Below are positions 35,603-44,072 of a stretch of 50,136 bases of DNA, in pieces. Every line of letters begins with the position of its first letter. The first letter of the stretch is position 1. Under the pieces are notes generated by a model. That model worked only from the letters and a program-made list of their open reading frames with translations. It had not been told where the DNA came from and did no database searches. The DNA lies in assembly GCA_022793875.1 (NCBI GenBank), contig JAAWDR010000033.1:1-50136 (forward strand), written 5' to 3'. The DNA comes from Clostridia bacterium (lineage in GTDB: Bacteria > Bacillota > Clostridia > TANB77 > CAG-508). Both the position numbers and the translations under genes were made by a program.

Positions 35603-36790
35603 ATGTACGAAGTATTTGCAGATTTACATGTACACATAGGAAGATCAGAAAGTGGAAAACCAATAAAAATAACAGCAGCAAAGTCATTAAACTTTGCTAA
35701 CATAGCAAAGGAATGTGCAGAAAGAAAAGGAATAAACATAGTTGGAATAATAGATTGTGCATCACCATATGTAATAGAAGATATAGAAAGATTCTTAAAA
35801 ACAGGAGATGCTTATGAACTAAAAGATGGAGGAATAATATACAAAGACAAAGTATGTATTCTTTTAGGGAGTGAAGTAGAAACCTCAGAAATAGGAAGAA
35901 ATGGAAAATGTGGAGCAGCACATAATGTATGCTTCTTTCCACATTTAAAAGACATAAAAGCATTTTCAAATGAAATGAGCAAACACATAAAAAACATAAC
36001 ATTAAGTACACAAAGGTCAGACTTATCAGGATATGAACTTATAGATATAGTTGAAAAATATAATGGAATTTTAATTCCAGCTCATATATTTACACCATTC
36101 AAAAGCTATTACGGAAATTGTAATGATAGAATAAAAAATATATTTAAAGAGAAATATGATAAAATATTTGCAGTAGAATTAGGACTAAGTTCAGACACAT
36201 TTTTAGCAGATGAAATATCCGAATTAGAAAATAAAACATTTGTAACAAATTCAGATGCACATTCACTTCCTAAAATAGCGAGAGAATATAATAAGATGCA
36301 AGTAGAAGATATATCATTTAAAGAGATTGTAAAAGCATTAAAAAATGAAGATGGAAGAAAGATAATTGCTAATTATGGATTAGATCCAAAACTTGGAAAA
36401 TATCATAGAACATATTGTGATGAATGTAACAATGTAATAGAAACAAAAGAGCCAATCTCAATATGCCCAAATTGTGGTAGTGATAAAGTAACTTTTGGAG
36501 TTTTTGATAGAATTGAATTAATAAGAGATAAAAAAGAAACTCAAAGTCCAGAAAATAGACCACCATATATTTATCAAGTACCACTAGGATTTATTCCAGG
36601 AGTAGGTGGGAAGACTATAGAAAAATTGTTAAGCAGTTTTGAAACTGAAATGAATATTTTACATAGATTAACTAAAGATGATATAGAAGCGGTTGTTGGA
36701 GAAAAAGTTGCAAATGCAATTGAAAAAGCGAGAACAGGAAATGCTAAAGTTCAATCTGGTGGTGGTGGAAACTACGGGAAAATAATTTGA
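35603..36790 (+). CDS. Endonuclease Q family protein (PHP domain)
   Basis: A 395-residue protein with a PHP metal-phosphoesterase domain (EVFADLHVHIGRS at the start, LLGSEVETSEIGRN, AHNVCFFP, ILIPAHIFTPF and TNSDAHSLPKIAREYN), then a Cys4 zinc finger (CDEC...CPNCG) and a C-terminal helix-hairpin-helix-like region (GFIPGVGGKTIEKLL). This order matches EndoQ, which nicks DNA 5' of deaminated bases such as uracil and hypoxanthine. ATG at 35561 is in frame, but the AAAGGAG site supports ATG at 35603. A repair function at the chromosome is known for the archaeal and some bacterial members. Confidence 0.9.
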   Translation: MYEVFADLHVHIGRSESGKPIKITAAKSLNFANIAKECAERKGINIVGIIDCASPYVIEDIERFLKTGDAYELKDGGIIYKDKVCILLGSEVETSEIGRNGKCGAAHNVCFFPHLKDIKAFSNEMSKHIKNITLSTQRSDLSGYELIDIVEKYNGILIPAHIFTPFKSYYGNCNDRIKNIFKEKYDKIFAVELGLSSDTFLADEISELENKTFVTNSDAHSLPKIAREYNKMQVEDISFKEIVKALKNEDGRKIIANYGLDPKLGKYHRTYCDECNNVIETKEPISICPNCGSDKVTFGVFDRIELIRDKKETQSPENRPPYIYQVPLGFIPGVGGKTIEKLLSSFETEMNILHRLTKDDIEAVVGEKVANAIEKARTGNAKVQSGGGGNYGKII

Positions 36791-36852
36791 ATGAGAGAGT
36801 TGGGACAGTCCTAATTTGTCTCAATTGTCTAAAAAATAATAGTTCTAAAAAG

Positions 36853-36898
36853 TTCTTTATTGAATACACATTATGTATAAAATAAAGGATTTTTTTTA
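36853..36898 (+). terminator. Rho-independent terminator
   Basis: TCTTTATT pairs with AATAAAGGA around a TA-rich loop with a small inner stem, followed by eight Ts. Just upstream (36801-36831), TTGGGACA...TTGTCTCAA looks like a worn GGGAC-type repeat. Confidence 0.7.
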
Positions 36899-36971
36899 TT
36901 ATGTAAAAGTTTTATTAATATACAAACATTAAAAAAATATAATAGAAAAATCTATAGAATGGAGAACTATT

Positions 36972-37611
36972 ATGAAAAATACCAGAAAATTAAACATAAA
37001 AAACATGATTTATCAACATATAGTAAATAATAGCAAAGAATATATATTAGTAACTCTAATATTTATAGTAGGAATTTTTTCGGGAGTAATGTTTATAAAT
37101 AACGCACAAGAAACACAAATATCAGAAATAACAACATATATAAATAAATTTGTAGATACGCTAAAAAATACAGAACAACTAAATGATATACAATTATTAA
37201 AAAGTACAGTATTTGGAAACTTAGTTATAGCTCTCATGTTGTGGTTTTTTGGGACAACAGTAATACGGAATACCAGTAGTTTTTGGAGTTATACTATATA
37301 GAGGATTTTGCCTAGGATATACAATATCTGCTATAATAACTATGATGGGAATGGGAAAAGGACTGTCATTTATATTAATAACTTTACTGCCACAAAATAT
37401 AATATTTATTCCATGTATAATAGGTATAGGAGTAAGTGGATTTAAATTATACAAGTCAATAGTAAAAGACAGAAATAAAGACAATATAAAGATAGAAGTG
37501 CTAAGACATACATTATTTTCAATAATGATGTTAGTGGGATTAACAATAGCAGCGATTATAGAAATTCTAATTTCTACAAATATTTTAAAAAATTTTATAA
37601 AATATTTTTAA
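36972..37611 (+). pseudogene. spoIIM: Stage II sporulation protein M, interrupted by a +1 frameshift
   Basis: SpoIIM is a membrane protein of the DMP complex that drives engulfment during sporulation. The first frame encodes residues 1-98 (one N-terminal helix, then FGNLVIALMLWFFGTTVI). The family signature continues only after one base is skipped: GIPVVFGVILYRGFCLGYTI, then KGLSFILITLLPQNIIFIP and three more helices to 37611. The extra base is C37266, in GTA-ATA-CGG-AAT. Both halves are well conserved and xerD lies just downstream as usual. This may be a sequencing error, a recent mutation or a frameshift at the rare CGG codon. Confidence 0.88.
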
Positions 37612-37694
37612 AAACCTATTTACATTTTATAAATTGTTTGATATAACATATACATAATTTATGTAAATAATATTTTGAGATAGGGGTAAGGAAA

Positions 37695-38576
37695 ATGGAA
37701 AAACAATTAAAACTTTTTTTTGAATTTTTAGAAACAGATAAGAAATTATCAAATAATACATTACAATCATACAAAAGAGACTTAAAACAATTCAGAAGAT
37801 ACATAGAAGGATGCGAAGTTTTTTACAACAAAGTTGATGAAGAAGTAATAAAAAATTATATTGAATATTTAGAAGAATTAGGAAAGAAACCTTCAACTAT
37901 TTCAAGATGTATAGCTTCAATAAGATCATTCTATCAATATGTACTAAAAAAAGGAAAAGTAAAAATTGATCCAACAAAAGATTTACAATCACCAAAAGTA
38001 GAAAAAAGAGTACCAGCAGTATTGACATCTAAAGAAGTTGAATTATTATTAGAACAACCAAAAGATATTGACTTAAAAGGAATTAGAGATAAAGCAATGT
38101 TAGAATTTGCATATGCTACAGGAATGAGAGTTACAGAAATAATATCTTTAGATATAGATGATATTAATTTTAAAGATGGATGTGTAAACTGTAGAAAAGC
38201 AAATAAACAAAGAGTAATACCATTAGGAAAATTATCATTAAAAGCATTAAAAGACTATGCAGATAATGCAAGAGGAATATTATTAAAAAATGATACAGAA
38301 AGAGCATTATTTGTAAATATTAATGGACAAAGATTAACAAGACAAGGATTCTGGAAAATAATAAAATATTATAAAGAACAAGCACATATAACAAAAGATA
38401 TTACACCACATGTATTAAGACATTCATTTGCTACACACTTATTACAAAATGGAGCAGATTTAAAGTCAATTCAAACAATGCTTGGACATTCAGATATTTC
38501 TTCAACTCAAGTTTATATGCAATTTCAAGATGAAGGAATAAAAAATATTTATCAAAAAGCTCATCCAAGAGCATAA
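37695..38576 (+). CDS. xerD: Tyrosine recombinase XerD
   Basis: Resolves chromosome dimers at dif together with a partner recombinase. The 293-residue protein has an N-terminal SAM-like core-binding domain (LQSYKRDLKQFRRYIE, SRCIASIRSFYQYV) and a catalytic domain with R145, K169, H239, R242, H265 and the nucleophile Y274 all in place (GMRVTEI, HVLRHSFATHLL, MLGHSDISSTQVY). Its place directly after spoIIM agrees with the Bacillus gene order and favours XerD over XerC or an element integrase. Confidence 0.9.
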   Translation: MEKQLKLFFEFLETDKKLSNNTLQSYKRDLKQFRRYIEGCEVFYNKVDEEVIKNYIEYLEELGKKPSTISRCIASIRSFYQYVLKKGKVKIDPTKDLQSPKVEKRVPAVLTSKEVELLLEQPKDIDLKGIRDKAMLEFAYATGMRVTEIISLDIDDINFKDGCVNCRKANKQRVIPLGKLSLKALKDYADNARGILLKNDTERALFVNINGQRLTRQGFWKIIKYYKEQAHITKDITPHVLRHSFATHLLQNGADLKSIQTMLGHSDISSTQVYMQFQDEGIKNIYQKAHPRA

Positions 38577-38617
38577 AAAAAGAGGGATTAGAGGGATGGG
38601 TCTCAAAATCCCTTTTT
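38577..38617 (+). terminator. Terminator after xerD
   Basis: AAAGAGGGATT pairs with AATCCCTTTTT around a loop of about 17 bases; the second arm ends in the T-run. Confidence 0.7.
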
Positions 38618-38659
38618 AAATAAACTATAAAAAATTTATTAAAAAAATTTGTGAATTTC

Positions 38660-38687
38660 TTGACAAATTAGAAATTTATGGTATAAT
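38660..38687 (+). promoter_or_regulatory. Sigma-A promoter of the infC operon
   Basis: TTGACA, a 16-base spacer and TATAAT. Transcription would start near 38694. Confidence 0.85.
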
Positions 38688-38693
38688 AATATT

Positions 38694-38858
38694 TGTTACA
38701 AGAAGGAGTTAAACACTTCTCACCTTAGCTAATTAAAGCAAATGGTTAGAAATAAATAAAATAAGTTTTGAAAAAACGATGTTTATTTGTGTTGATTGAC
38801 TTGTAACAAAAGTCAATTTTTTTATTGCTAAAAAGCAATTTAACGGAGGTGTTTTAAT
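38694..38858 (+). promoter_or_regulatory. infC-rpmI-rplT leader RNA with attenuator
   Basis: The leader begins GTTACAAGAAGGAGTTAAAC ACTTCTCACC, the typical opening of Firmicute infC leaders. It contains a terminator hairpin TTGACTTGTAACAAAAGTCAA followed by seven Ts (38797-38824). In Bacillus the equivalent leader is bound by L20, which promotes termination. The start GTTACAA can also pair with TTGTAAC in the terminator loop, hinting at mutually exclusive structures. Confidence 0.8.
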
Positions 38859-39368
38859 ATAAAACAAGAATTACCTATAAATGGTCAAATTAGAGAAAAA
38901 GAAGTTCAATTAATAGGAGTAAATGGAGAAAAATTAGGAGTTGTTTCAACAAGAGAAGCTTTAGAAAAAGCAGCAGAAGATAACTTAGATTTAGTGCTAG
39001 TTTCACCAAATGCAAAACCAGTAGTATGCAAAATAATGAATTATGGAAAATACAAATTTGAACAATCTAAAAAAGAAAAAGAAGCTAAAAGGAAACAAAA
39101 AGTATTAGAAATAAAAGAATTAAGAGTTACTCCAAATATTGAAGAACATGACTTTGAATTTAAATCAAAAAATGCAAGAAAATTTTTAACAGATGGAAAC
39201 AAAGTAAAAATTACTGTAAAATTTAGAGGAAGAGAAGTAAATAATGTAAAATCAGGTGAAGCTGTTTTAAATAAATTTATAGAAAAATTAGAAGATATAG
39301 CAACAGTAGAAAAACAACCAAAACTTGAAGGTAGAAACATGTTTACAATTTTAGCTAAAAAAGCGTAA
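38859..39368 (+). CDS. infC: Translation initiation factor IF-3, apparent AUA start
   Basis: IF-3 binds the 30S subunit and checks start-codon pairing. The open frame gives (I)KQELPINGQIREKEVQLIG, SPNAKPVVCKIMNYGKYKFE, KELRVTPNIEEHDFEFK and KVKITVKFRGRE (in pieces), full-length at 169 residues. No ATG, GTG or TTG exists between the GGAGG ribosome binding site (38845-38849) and the conserved N-terminus; the codon nine bases after it is ATA. A GTG at 38994 would remove a quarter of the protein. A rare start codon on infC is known from other bacteria (AUU in E. coli) and allows self-regulation. Confidence 0.9.
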   Translation: MKQELPINGQIREKEVQLIGVNGEKLGVVSTREALEKAAEDNLDLVLVSPNAKPVVCKIMNYGKYKFEQSKKEKEAKRKQKVLEIKELRVTPNIEEHDFEFKSKNARKFLTDGNKVKITVKFRGREVNNVKSGEAVLNKFIEKLEDIATVEKQPKLEGRNMFTILAKKA

Positions 39369-39439
39369 TAATACGTTTTATATAAATTAAAAAAATTTTC
39401 GTTTGACAAATAAACGAAGCGAAGGGAAGGGGAAAACTC

Positions 39440-39643
39440 ATGGCAAAATTAAAAACAAATAAAGCTGCTAAAAAAAGATATTCATTAACAGCAACAGGAA
39501 AAGTAAAAAGAACAAAATCAAACAGAAGACATTTATTAGCGAATAAGACAAAAAGACAAAAAAAATCAGGAAAAGTTCAAAATGCTTATGCAAGTAAAAC
39601 TTGTGAAAACACAATCAAAAAATTATTACCATATGGTGGATAA
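39440..39643 (+). CDS. rpmI: 50S ribosomal protein L35
   Basis: A 67-residue basic protein: MAKLKTNKAAKKRYSLTATG, SNRRHLLANKTKRQKK and the C-terminal IKKLLPYG typical of L35. It starts after a strong GAAGGGAAGGGG site and lies between infC and rplT in the standard order. Confidence 0.97.
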   Translation: MAKLKTNKAAKKRYSLTATGKVKRTKSNRRHLLANKTKRQKKSGKVQNAYASKTCENTIKKLLPYGG

Positions 39644-39743
39644 TATAAAAAATAATTATAGAATAAGAAATGTATTTCTATTACAGAAAGTTCAGATAAC
39701 TTCAATGTAATAGATTAAAAAGAAATGAAGGGAAGGGAAAATA

Positions 39744-40094
39744 ATGGCAAGAGTAAAAACAGCAAGAACAACAAGAGCAAGACATAAAAAAATATTAAAA
39801 CAAGCTAAAGGATATTTTGGAGCAAAACATTATAGATTCAGAAATGCAAATCAAGCAGTTATGAAATCATTATCATATGCATATGTAGGAAGAAAAGATA
39901 AAAAGAGTGATTTTAGAAAATTATGGATAACAAGAATAAATGCAGCAGCAAGAATGAATGGAACAACATATAGCAAAATGGTAGCAGGATTAAAGAAAGC
40001 TAATGTTACAATTAACAGAAAAATGTTAGCTGAAATAGCTGTAAGTGATCCTAAAGCATTTACTGAAATAGCTGAAATAGCAAAAAAAGCATAG
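39744..40094 (+). CDS. rplT: 50S ribosomal protein L20
   Basis: A 116-residue protein with the basic N-terminal tail [19 protein letters not shown] and the conserved [38 protein letters not shown] and NRKMLAEIA blocks. In Firmicutes L20 also represses this operon through the infC leader. It is the last gene before a strong hairpin. Confidence 0.97.
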   Translation: MARVKTARTTRARHKKILKQAKGYFGAKHYRFRNANQAVMKSLSYAYVGRKDKKSDFRKLWITRINAAARMNGTTYSKMVAGLKKANVTINRKMLAEIAVSDPKAFTEIAEIAKKA

Positions 40095-40162
40095 TTTAGA
40101 ATTAAGAAATTTGAATTTATAGTTCAAGTATATAGAGGAAAGTTCTTCGAACTTCCTAATAT

Positions 40163-40194
40163 AAAAACACAAATGGAAACTCATTTGTGTTTTT
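40163..40194. terminator. Bidirectional terminator between rplT and spoVAE
   Basis: A perfect 13-base stem (AAAAACACAAATG / CATTTGTGTTTTT) with six loop bases. The A and T ends serve both strands. It overlaps the stop region of spoVAE. A second hairpin, GGAAAGTTC TTCG GAACTTCC-like, lies just before it at 40137-40157. Confidence 0.9.
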
Positions 40195-40585
40195 ATTGTT
40201 TTTTCATTTTAGGTTTAGAAATAAGAGAAGCCAAATATCCAAAGAATACAGCAGCAGCAATACCACCACTAGCAGCCTTTATACCACCAGTAAAAGCACC
40301 AACCAAACCAGTTTCCTTTACACCTTCAATTGCACCTTTTGCTAAATTGTAACCAAAACCTGTAAGCGGAACAGTAGCACCAGCTCCAGCAAAATCAACT
40401 ACACATTTATATATACCAAGTCCACCTAAAATAGCACCTGTTGTAACAAAAATTACTAAAATTCTAGCTGGAGTCAATTTTGTTTTATCAATTAGAATTT
40501 GACCTATAATACAGATTAAACCACCAACAACAAAGCACTTTAAAAGTGAAGACCATTCAAAAACATTAGCCCAATTTATATCCAT
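40193..40585 (-). CDS. spoVAE: Stage V sporulation protein AE (SpoVAEb type)
   Basis: Part of the inner-membrane SpoVA channel that takes up dipicolinic acid into the forespore. A 130-residue hydrophobic protein with helices at about 14-32, 41-60, 65-85 and 98-122. It carries the family motifs FVVGGLICIIGQILID, PARILVIFVTTGAILGGLGIY and FAGAGATVPLTGFGY. It is similar in layout to SpoVAC three genes earlier. Last gene of the reverse-strand dodecin-spoVAC-spoVAD-spoVAE operon; the GAAGGGAG ribosome binding site follows a GGGAC-type repeat. Confidence 0.93.
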   Translation of the reverse strand: MDINWANVFEWSSLLKCFVVGGLICIIGQILIDKTKLTPARILVIFVTTGAILGGLGIYKCVVDFAGAGATVPLTGFGYNLAKGAIEGVKETGLVGAFTGGIKAASGGIAAAVFFGYLASLISKPKMKKQ

Positions 40586-40608
40586 AAAACTCTCCCTTCA
40601 AAATAAGA

Positions 40609-40661
40609 TGTGTCCCCAATGGGACAAAATGTCCCAAACAGAAACGTCCCCAATTGGACAT
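40609..40661. repeat. 53-bp GGGAC-type palindromic repeat between spoVAD and spoVAE
   Basis: On the reverse strand it reads ATGTCCAATTGGGGACG, then TTTCTGTTTGGGACATTTTG, then TCCCATTGGGGACACA. This nearly matches the copy at 23601 end to end. In both places it follows the stop of the upstream gene within an operon, in the same orientation relative to transcription. It touches the spoVAD stop codon. Confidence 0.85.
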
Positions 40662-41662
40662 TATACCTCTATACTAATTGCATGAGCGATACCAGGAATA
40701 CTTTCGCCCTGCTGAGAACTTGTTGAATTTGTTAAAGCACCAGTAGCAATAAGAAGTAACTTCTTAATTTTTCTCTCCTTTAATTGCTTAAATAAATAAC
40801 CAGAGAAAACAGTACCACAACAAGCACAACCACTACCACCAGAATGAGTATCTTGTTTAGCTTTATCAAAAATCAAAACACCACAATCATTATAATTAGA
40901 TTTTATATTATAACCTTGTGATTTTGCTATATCAATAGCAATTTCTTTTCCAACATGACCTAAGTCACCACTTATAATGGCATCATAGTAACTAGGATTT
41001 CTACCAGTATCTATAAAATGAGATATTAAAGTATCAGCAAAAGCAGGAGCCATAGCAGCACCCATATTATTAGCATCTTTTATGCCCATATCAACAATTT
41101 TACCAGGTGTAATGTGAGTAATAAAAGGTCCAGAACCACTTTTAGAAACTATAGATGCTCCACTTCCAGTAACAGTCCATTGACTAGATGGTGGTCTTTG
41201 ATTACCAAGTTCAAGAGGAAATCTGAATTGCTTTTCAGCACTACAAAAATGACTAGAAGTAGCACATAACACATTTTCGGCAAAATTTTCACAACACATA
41301 GCTCCTAAACACATAGACTCAACAAATGTTGAACAAGCACCAAATACACCAAATAGAGGTATACTTAACTCACGAAGCCCAAAGCTAGAAGAGATACATT
41401 GATTAAGTAAGTCACCTGCAAAACAACAATCAATTTGATCAGAAGATACACCAGATTTGCTTATAACAGTATTAACAGTTTCTTTAATTATTTTGCTTTC
41501 AGCTTTTTCCCAAGTTTTTTCACCCCAAAACTCATCATCCAAAGTTTGATCAAAGTATTTAGCAAGAGGACCTTGAGCCTCTTTAGGACCAACAATAGCA
41601 GCACATTCTGTAATAGTAGGGGGATTATTAAATTTAATAGTTTGTTTTCCTATCTTTTCCAA
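40661..41662 (-). CDS. spoVAD: Stage V sporulation protein AD
   Basis: Thiolase-fold protein that binds dipicolinic acid in the SpoVA complex. The 333-residue length and the motifs TITECAAIVGPKEAQGPL, CFAGDLLNQC, LFGVFGACSTFVES, GNQRPPSSQWTVTGSGASI, ISGDLGHVGKEI and SGGSGCACCGTVFSGY are characteristic. Its stop abuts a 53-bp palindromic repeat. It lies 14 bases after spoVAC. Confidence 0.96.
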   Translation of the reverse strand: MEKIGKQTIKFNNPPTITECAAIVGPKEAQGPLAKYFDQTLDDEFWGEKTWEKAESKIIKETVNTVISKSGVSSDQIDCCFAGDLLNQCISSSFGLRELSIPLFGVFGACSTFVESMCLGAMCCENFAENVLCATSSHFCSAEKQFRFPLELGNQRPPSSQWTVTGSGASIVSKSGSGPFITHITPGKIVDMGIKDANNMGAAMAPAFADTLISHFIDTGRNPSYYDAIISGDLGHVGKEIAIDIAKSQGYNIKSNYNDCGVLIFDKAKQDTHSGGSGCACCGTVFSGYLFKQLKERKIKKLLLIATGALTNSTSSQQGESIPGIAHAISIEV

Positions 41663-41676
41663 AAAATCAACTCCTT

Positions 41677-42141
41677 TTAAACTAAAGTCATAGTTTGAGT
41701 ATTGAAAATCATATAAACAATACCAACCAATATTGAAGCAGATATACCAAATACTAATACAGGACCTGCAACAGTAAACATTTTTCCACCAACACCCATA
41801 ACATAACCTTCTGATTTATATTCCATAGCAGGAGAAACAATTGAATTTGCAAAACCTGTTATAGGAATTAAAGAACCAGCACCTGCAAATTTTCCTACTT
41901 TATTAAATAAATTTAGCCCAGTTAAAAATGCAGATATACCAATCAATATTATAGAAACGATAGTTCCAGACATTGTTTGGTCAAATCCACGTTCTTTGCA
42001 AATGTTCATAATTATTTGACCAAGAGTACAAATTAATCCACCAACCCAAAAAGCATTAAAACAATTTTTCAATATTGGAGAATTAGGTGATTTTTTATCC
42101 ACATATTCTTGATATGTTTGTTTTGTTTCAATAGGATTCAT
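41677..42141 (-). CDS. spoVAC: Stage V sporulation protein AC
   Basis: Membrane subunit of the SpoVA dipicolinate channel; in Bacillus it behaves as a mechanosensitive channel during germination. A 154-residue protein with four predicted helices. It opens with a hydrophilic stretch (KQTYQEYVDKKSPNSPILKN) and contains NAFWVGGLICTLGQIIMNI and FAGAGSLIPITGFANSI. Its ATG shares a base with the stop of the dodecin gene, so the two are translationally coupled. Confidence 0.95.
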   Translation of the reverse strand: MNPIETKQTYQEYVDKKSPNSPILKNCFNAFWVGGLICTLGQIIMNICKERGFDQTMSGTIVSIILIGISAFLTGLNLFNKVGKFAGAGSLIPITGFANSIVSPAMEYKSEGYVMGVGGKMFTVAGPVLVFGISASILVGIVYMIFNTQTMTLV

Positions 42142-42362
42142 TATCTATCATCCTTTCTATTTAAATCTATTAAAAAACATAAATCTAAATCTACTAAATA
42201 TTCTGAAATTTTATTGCCATCAATTTTAGCTCTTTGTTCTAAAATCTTTACACCTGTTAAATAATCAATAGATTTTGATGCTTCATTTATTGTTTTTACA
42301 ATAGCATCCTTCCATGATACATCAGATGTACCTGTAATTGTTAAATGTTTTTCTATATCCAT
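42141..42362 (-). CDS. Dodecin family protein
   Basis: A 73-residue protein with the dodecin pattern: HLTITGTSDVSWKDAIVKTI, then helix residues NEASKSIDYLTGVKILEQRAKI (in pieces) and a final strand EYLVDLDLCFLIDL. Dodecins form hollow 12-mers that store flavin or other ligands. The Trp that stacks on flavin in the archaeal protein is not in its usual place (LTGVKILEQ), so the ligand is open. The frame extends to 42581, but a perfect AGGAGG seven bases before the ATG at 42362 fixes the start. It opens the spoVA operon, suggesting a spore role. Confidence 0.85.
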   Translation of the reverse strand: MDIEKHLTITGTSDVSWKDAIVKTINEASKSIDYLTGVKILEQRAKIDGNKISEYLVDLDLCFLIDLNRKDDR

Positions 42363-42392
42363 TTGAGACCTCCTAAATTTTTTATTTAAAAA

Positions 42393-42421
42393 TATTTTTA
42401 CCGTTTTTAGAAAAAATATAC
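42393..42421 (-). promoter_or_regulatory. Possible sigma-F/G promoter of the spoVA operon
   Basis: On the reverse strand GTATA, a 14-base spacer and GGTAAAAATA. This fits the forespore sigma-F pattern (GYWTA, then GGnrAnAnT) and suits spoVA, which is forespore-expressed in Bacillus. Confidence 0.45.
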
Positions 42422-42507
42422 AAAATGTAGAAATATTATAAAAAAAGATATATAATTTAAAGTATGACAAAAAAGAAGGCCAATATTGGCATAAAAAGGA
42501 GGAAAAA

Positions 42508-43803
42508 ATGATAGACAAAACAAGAGAAATAGCTCTAAAAATATTATACAAAATAGACAAAGAAAAAGCATATTCAAACATAGCATTAAACGAAGAAATA
42601 AAAGAAAACAGAAAAAAGTTAGAAGAAAAAGATATAGGACTAATTTCAGAAATAATATATGGAGTAACAAGCTGGAGATTAACAATTGATGAAATAATAA
42701 AAAAATATTCAAAAATAAAAATAAAAAAAATATCACCATGGATTCTAAATATTTTAAGAATGGGAATATACCAAATAATATTTTTAGATAAAATTCCTAA
42801 ATCAGCAGCAGTTAATGAAAGTGTTAATTTAGCAAAAAGATATGGGCATAGTTCAAGTTCAAATTTTGTAAATGCAATTTTAAGAAAAGTTGAAAAAAGT
42901 GATTATGAAGAATTTTTCCAAATTGATGATAATATAGAAAAAATTTCTAAAACAACTTCAATGCCAATATGGATAATTGAAGAATTGTTGAAAAATAATA
43001 ATATAGAAACAGTGGAACAAATATGCAAAAATTCAAATTTAAAACCTAAAATAACAATAAGAATTAACAATTTAAAAACAAATAAAAAAGAAATAGAACA
43101 AAAACTAAAAGGAAAAAATATTGAATATAAAGAAACAGAATATGAAGACTTTCTGATTTTAGAAAAAATAAAAAATGTTGAAAATTTAGATTTATTTAAA
43201 GAAGGATTATTTACAATTCAAGATATTTCAGCAGGACAAACAGCAAAAATTTTGAATCCTCAAAAAGGAGAATATATATTAGATGCATGTGCAGCACCAG
43301 GAGGAAAAACGACATATATGGCAGAAATAATGGAAAATGAAGGACAAATTTTAGCATGGGACATTTATGAACATAGAACAAAGCTTATAGAAGAAAATGC
43401 TAAGAGATTAGGAATAGAAATAATAAAAACAGAAGTAAAAGATGCAAGTATATACAATGAAAAACTAAAAGAAAAATTTGATAAAATATTATTAGATGTT
43501 CCGTGTCTAGGAATTGGAGTTATAAAAAGAAAGCCAGATATAAAATGGCAAAGAAATATAGAAGATATAAAAGAAATTACAAATATACAAGTAAAGATTT
43601 TAGAAAATTGTTCGAGATATTTGAAAAAAGGAGGAGAACTAGTATATTCTACATGTAGCATTTTAAAACAAGAAAATGAAAATACTATTTTTAATTTTTT
43701 AAAAGAAAATGACACATTTGATATTGTAGAAAATAGTATGACAAATATCTTACCAGACAATGAAAAAGACGGATTTTTTATATGCAAATTAAAGAAAAAA
43801 TAA
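42508..43803 (+). CDS. rsmB: 16S rRNA m5C967 methyltransferase RsmB
   Basis: Uses S-adenosylmethionine to methylate C967 of 16S rRNA. A 431-residue protein: a NusB-like RNA-binding domain (about 1-135, REIALKILYKIDKEKAYSN, WILNILRMGIYQI, AAVNESVNLAKRYGH), then the Rossmann methyltransferase domain with DACAAPGGKTTYMAEI, the first catalytic-region Cys in LLDVPCLGIGVIKRKPD and the nucleophile Cys in YSTCSIL. It is divergent from the spoVA operon, has a good AAAGGAGG site, and is preceded by a GCCAATATTGGC palindrome. Confidence 0.95.
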   Translation: MIDKTREIALKILYKIDKEKAYSNIALNEEIKENRKKLEEKDIGLISEIIYGVTSWRLTIDEIIKKYSKIKIKKISPWILNILRMGIYQIIFLDKIPKSAAVNESVNLAKRYGHSSSSNFVNAILRKVEKSDYEEFFQIDDNIEKISKTTSMPIWIIEELLKNNNIETVEQICKNSNLKPKITIRINNLKTNKKEIEQKLKGKNIEYKETEYEDFLILEKIKNVENLDLFKEGLFTIQDISAGQTAKILNPQKGEYILDACAAPGGKTTYMAEIMENEGQILAWDIYEHRTKLIEENAKRLGIEIIKTEVKDASIYNEKLKEKFDKILLDVPCLGIGVIKRKPDIKWQRNIEDIKEITNIQVKILENCSRYLKKGGELVYSTCSILKQENENTIFNFLKENDTFDIVENSMTNILPDNEKDGFFICKLKKK

Positions 43804-43850
43804 AAATATTACATATTTATTACAGTTTTATTACAATTTAATTAAATGTA

Positions 43851-43878
43851 TTGACTTTTTCTATAAAAACGATAAAAT
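43851..43878 (+). promoter_or_regulatory. Sigma-A-type promoter of the type IV pilus operon
   Basis: TTGACT, a 16-base spacer and TAAAAT. It leaves a leader of nearly 190 bases before the PilM-PilN gene. The leader is AT-rich and I see no known riboswitch in it. Confidence 0.65.
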
Positions 43879-44072
43879 TAATTTGTAAATTTTAAAAAAT
43901 GTCAAATTTTTGAATTAATATAGATTAAATAAAAAAATATCAGAGTTTTTAATAAACTATGAAATAAAAAAAGGAATATAATATCAAAAATAGTAAAAAA
44001 AAGTAGTATCATAAAATGAAAAATGAGAACCATAAAAATGAAAAAATAAATTTATGAAAAAGGAGTCAAAAA

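Noticed and set aside
37695..38576. Tyrosine recombinase as a phage integrase
   Set aside because: Length, lack of extra N-terminal domain and position after spoIIM match the housekeeping XerD.
38994..39368. infC starting at GTG 38994
   Set aside because: It would delete 45 conserved N-terminal residues that are encoded in the same frame directly after a strong ribosome binding site.
42141..42581. 146-residue membrane protein encoded by the extended frame upstream of dodecin
   Set aside because: The first 73 codons cover the divergent promoter region and the 5' end of rsmB, and lack a ribosome binding site; the AGGAGG before 42362 marks the real start.
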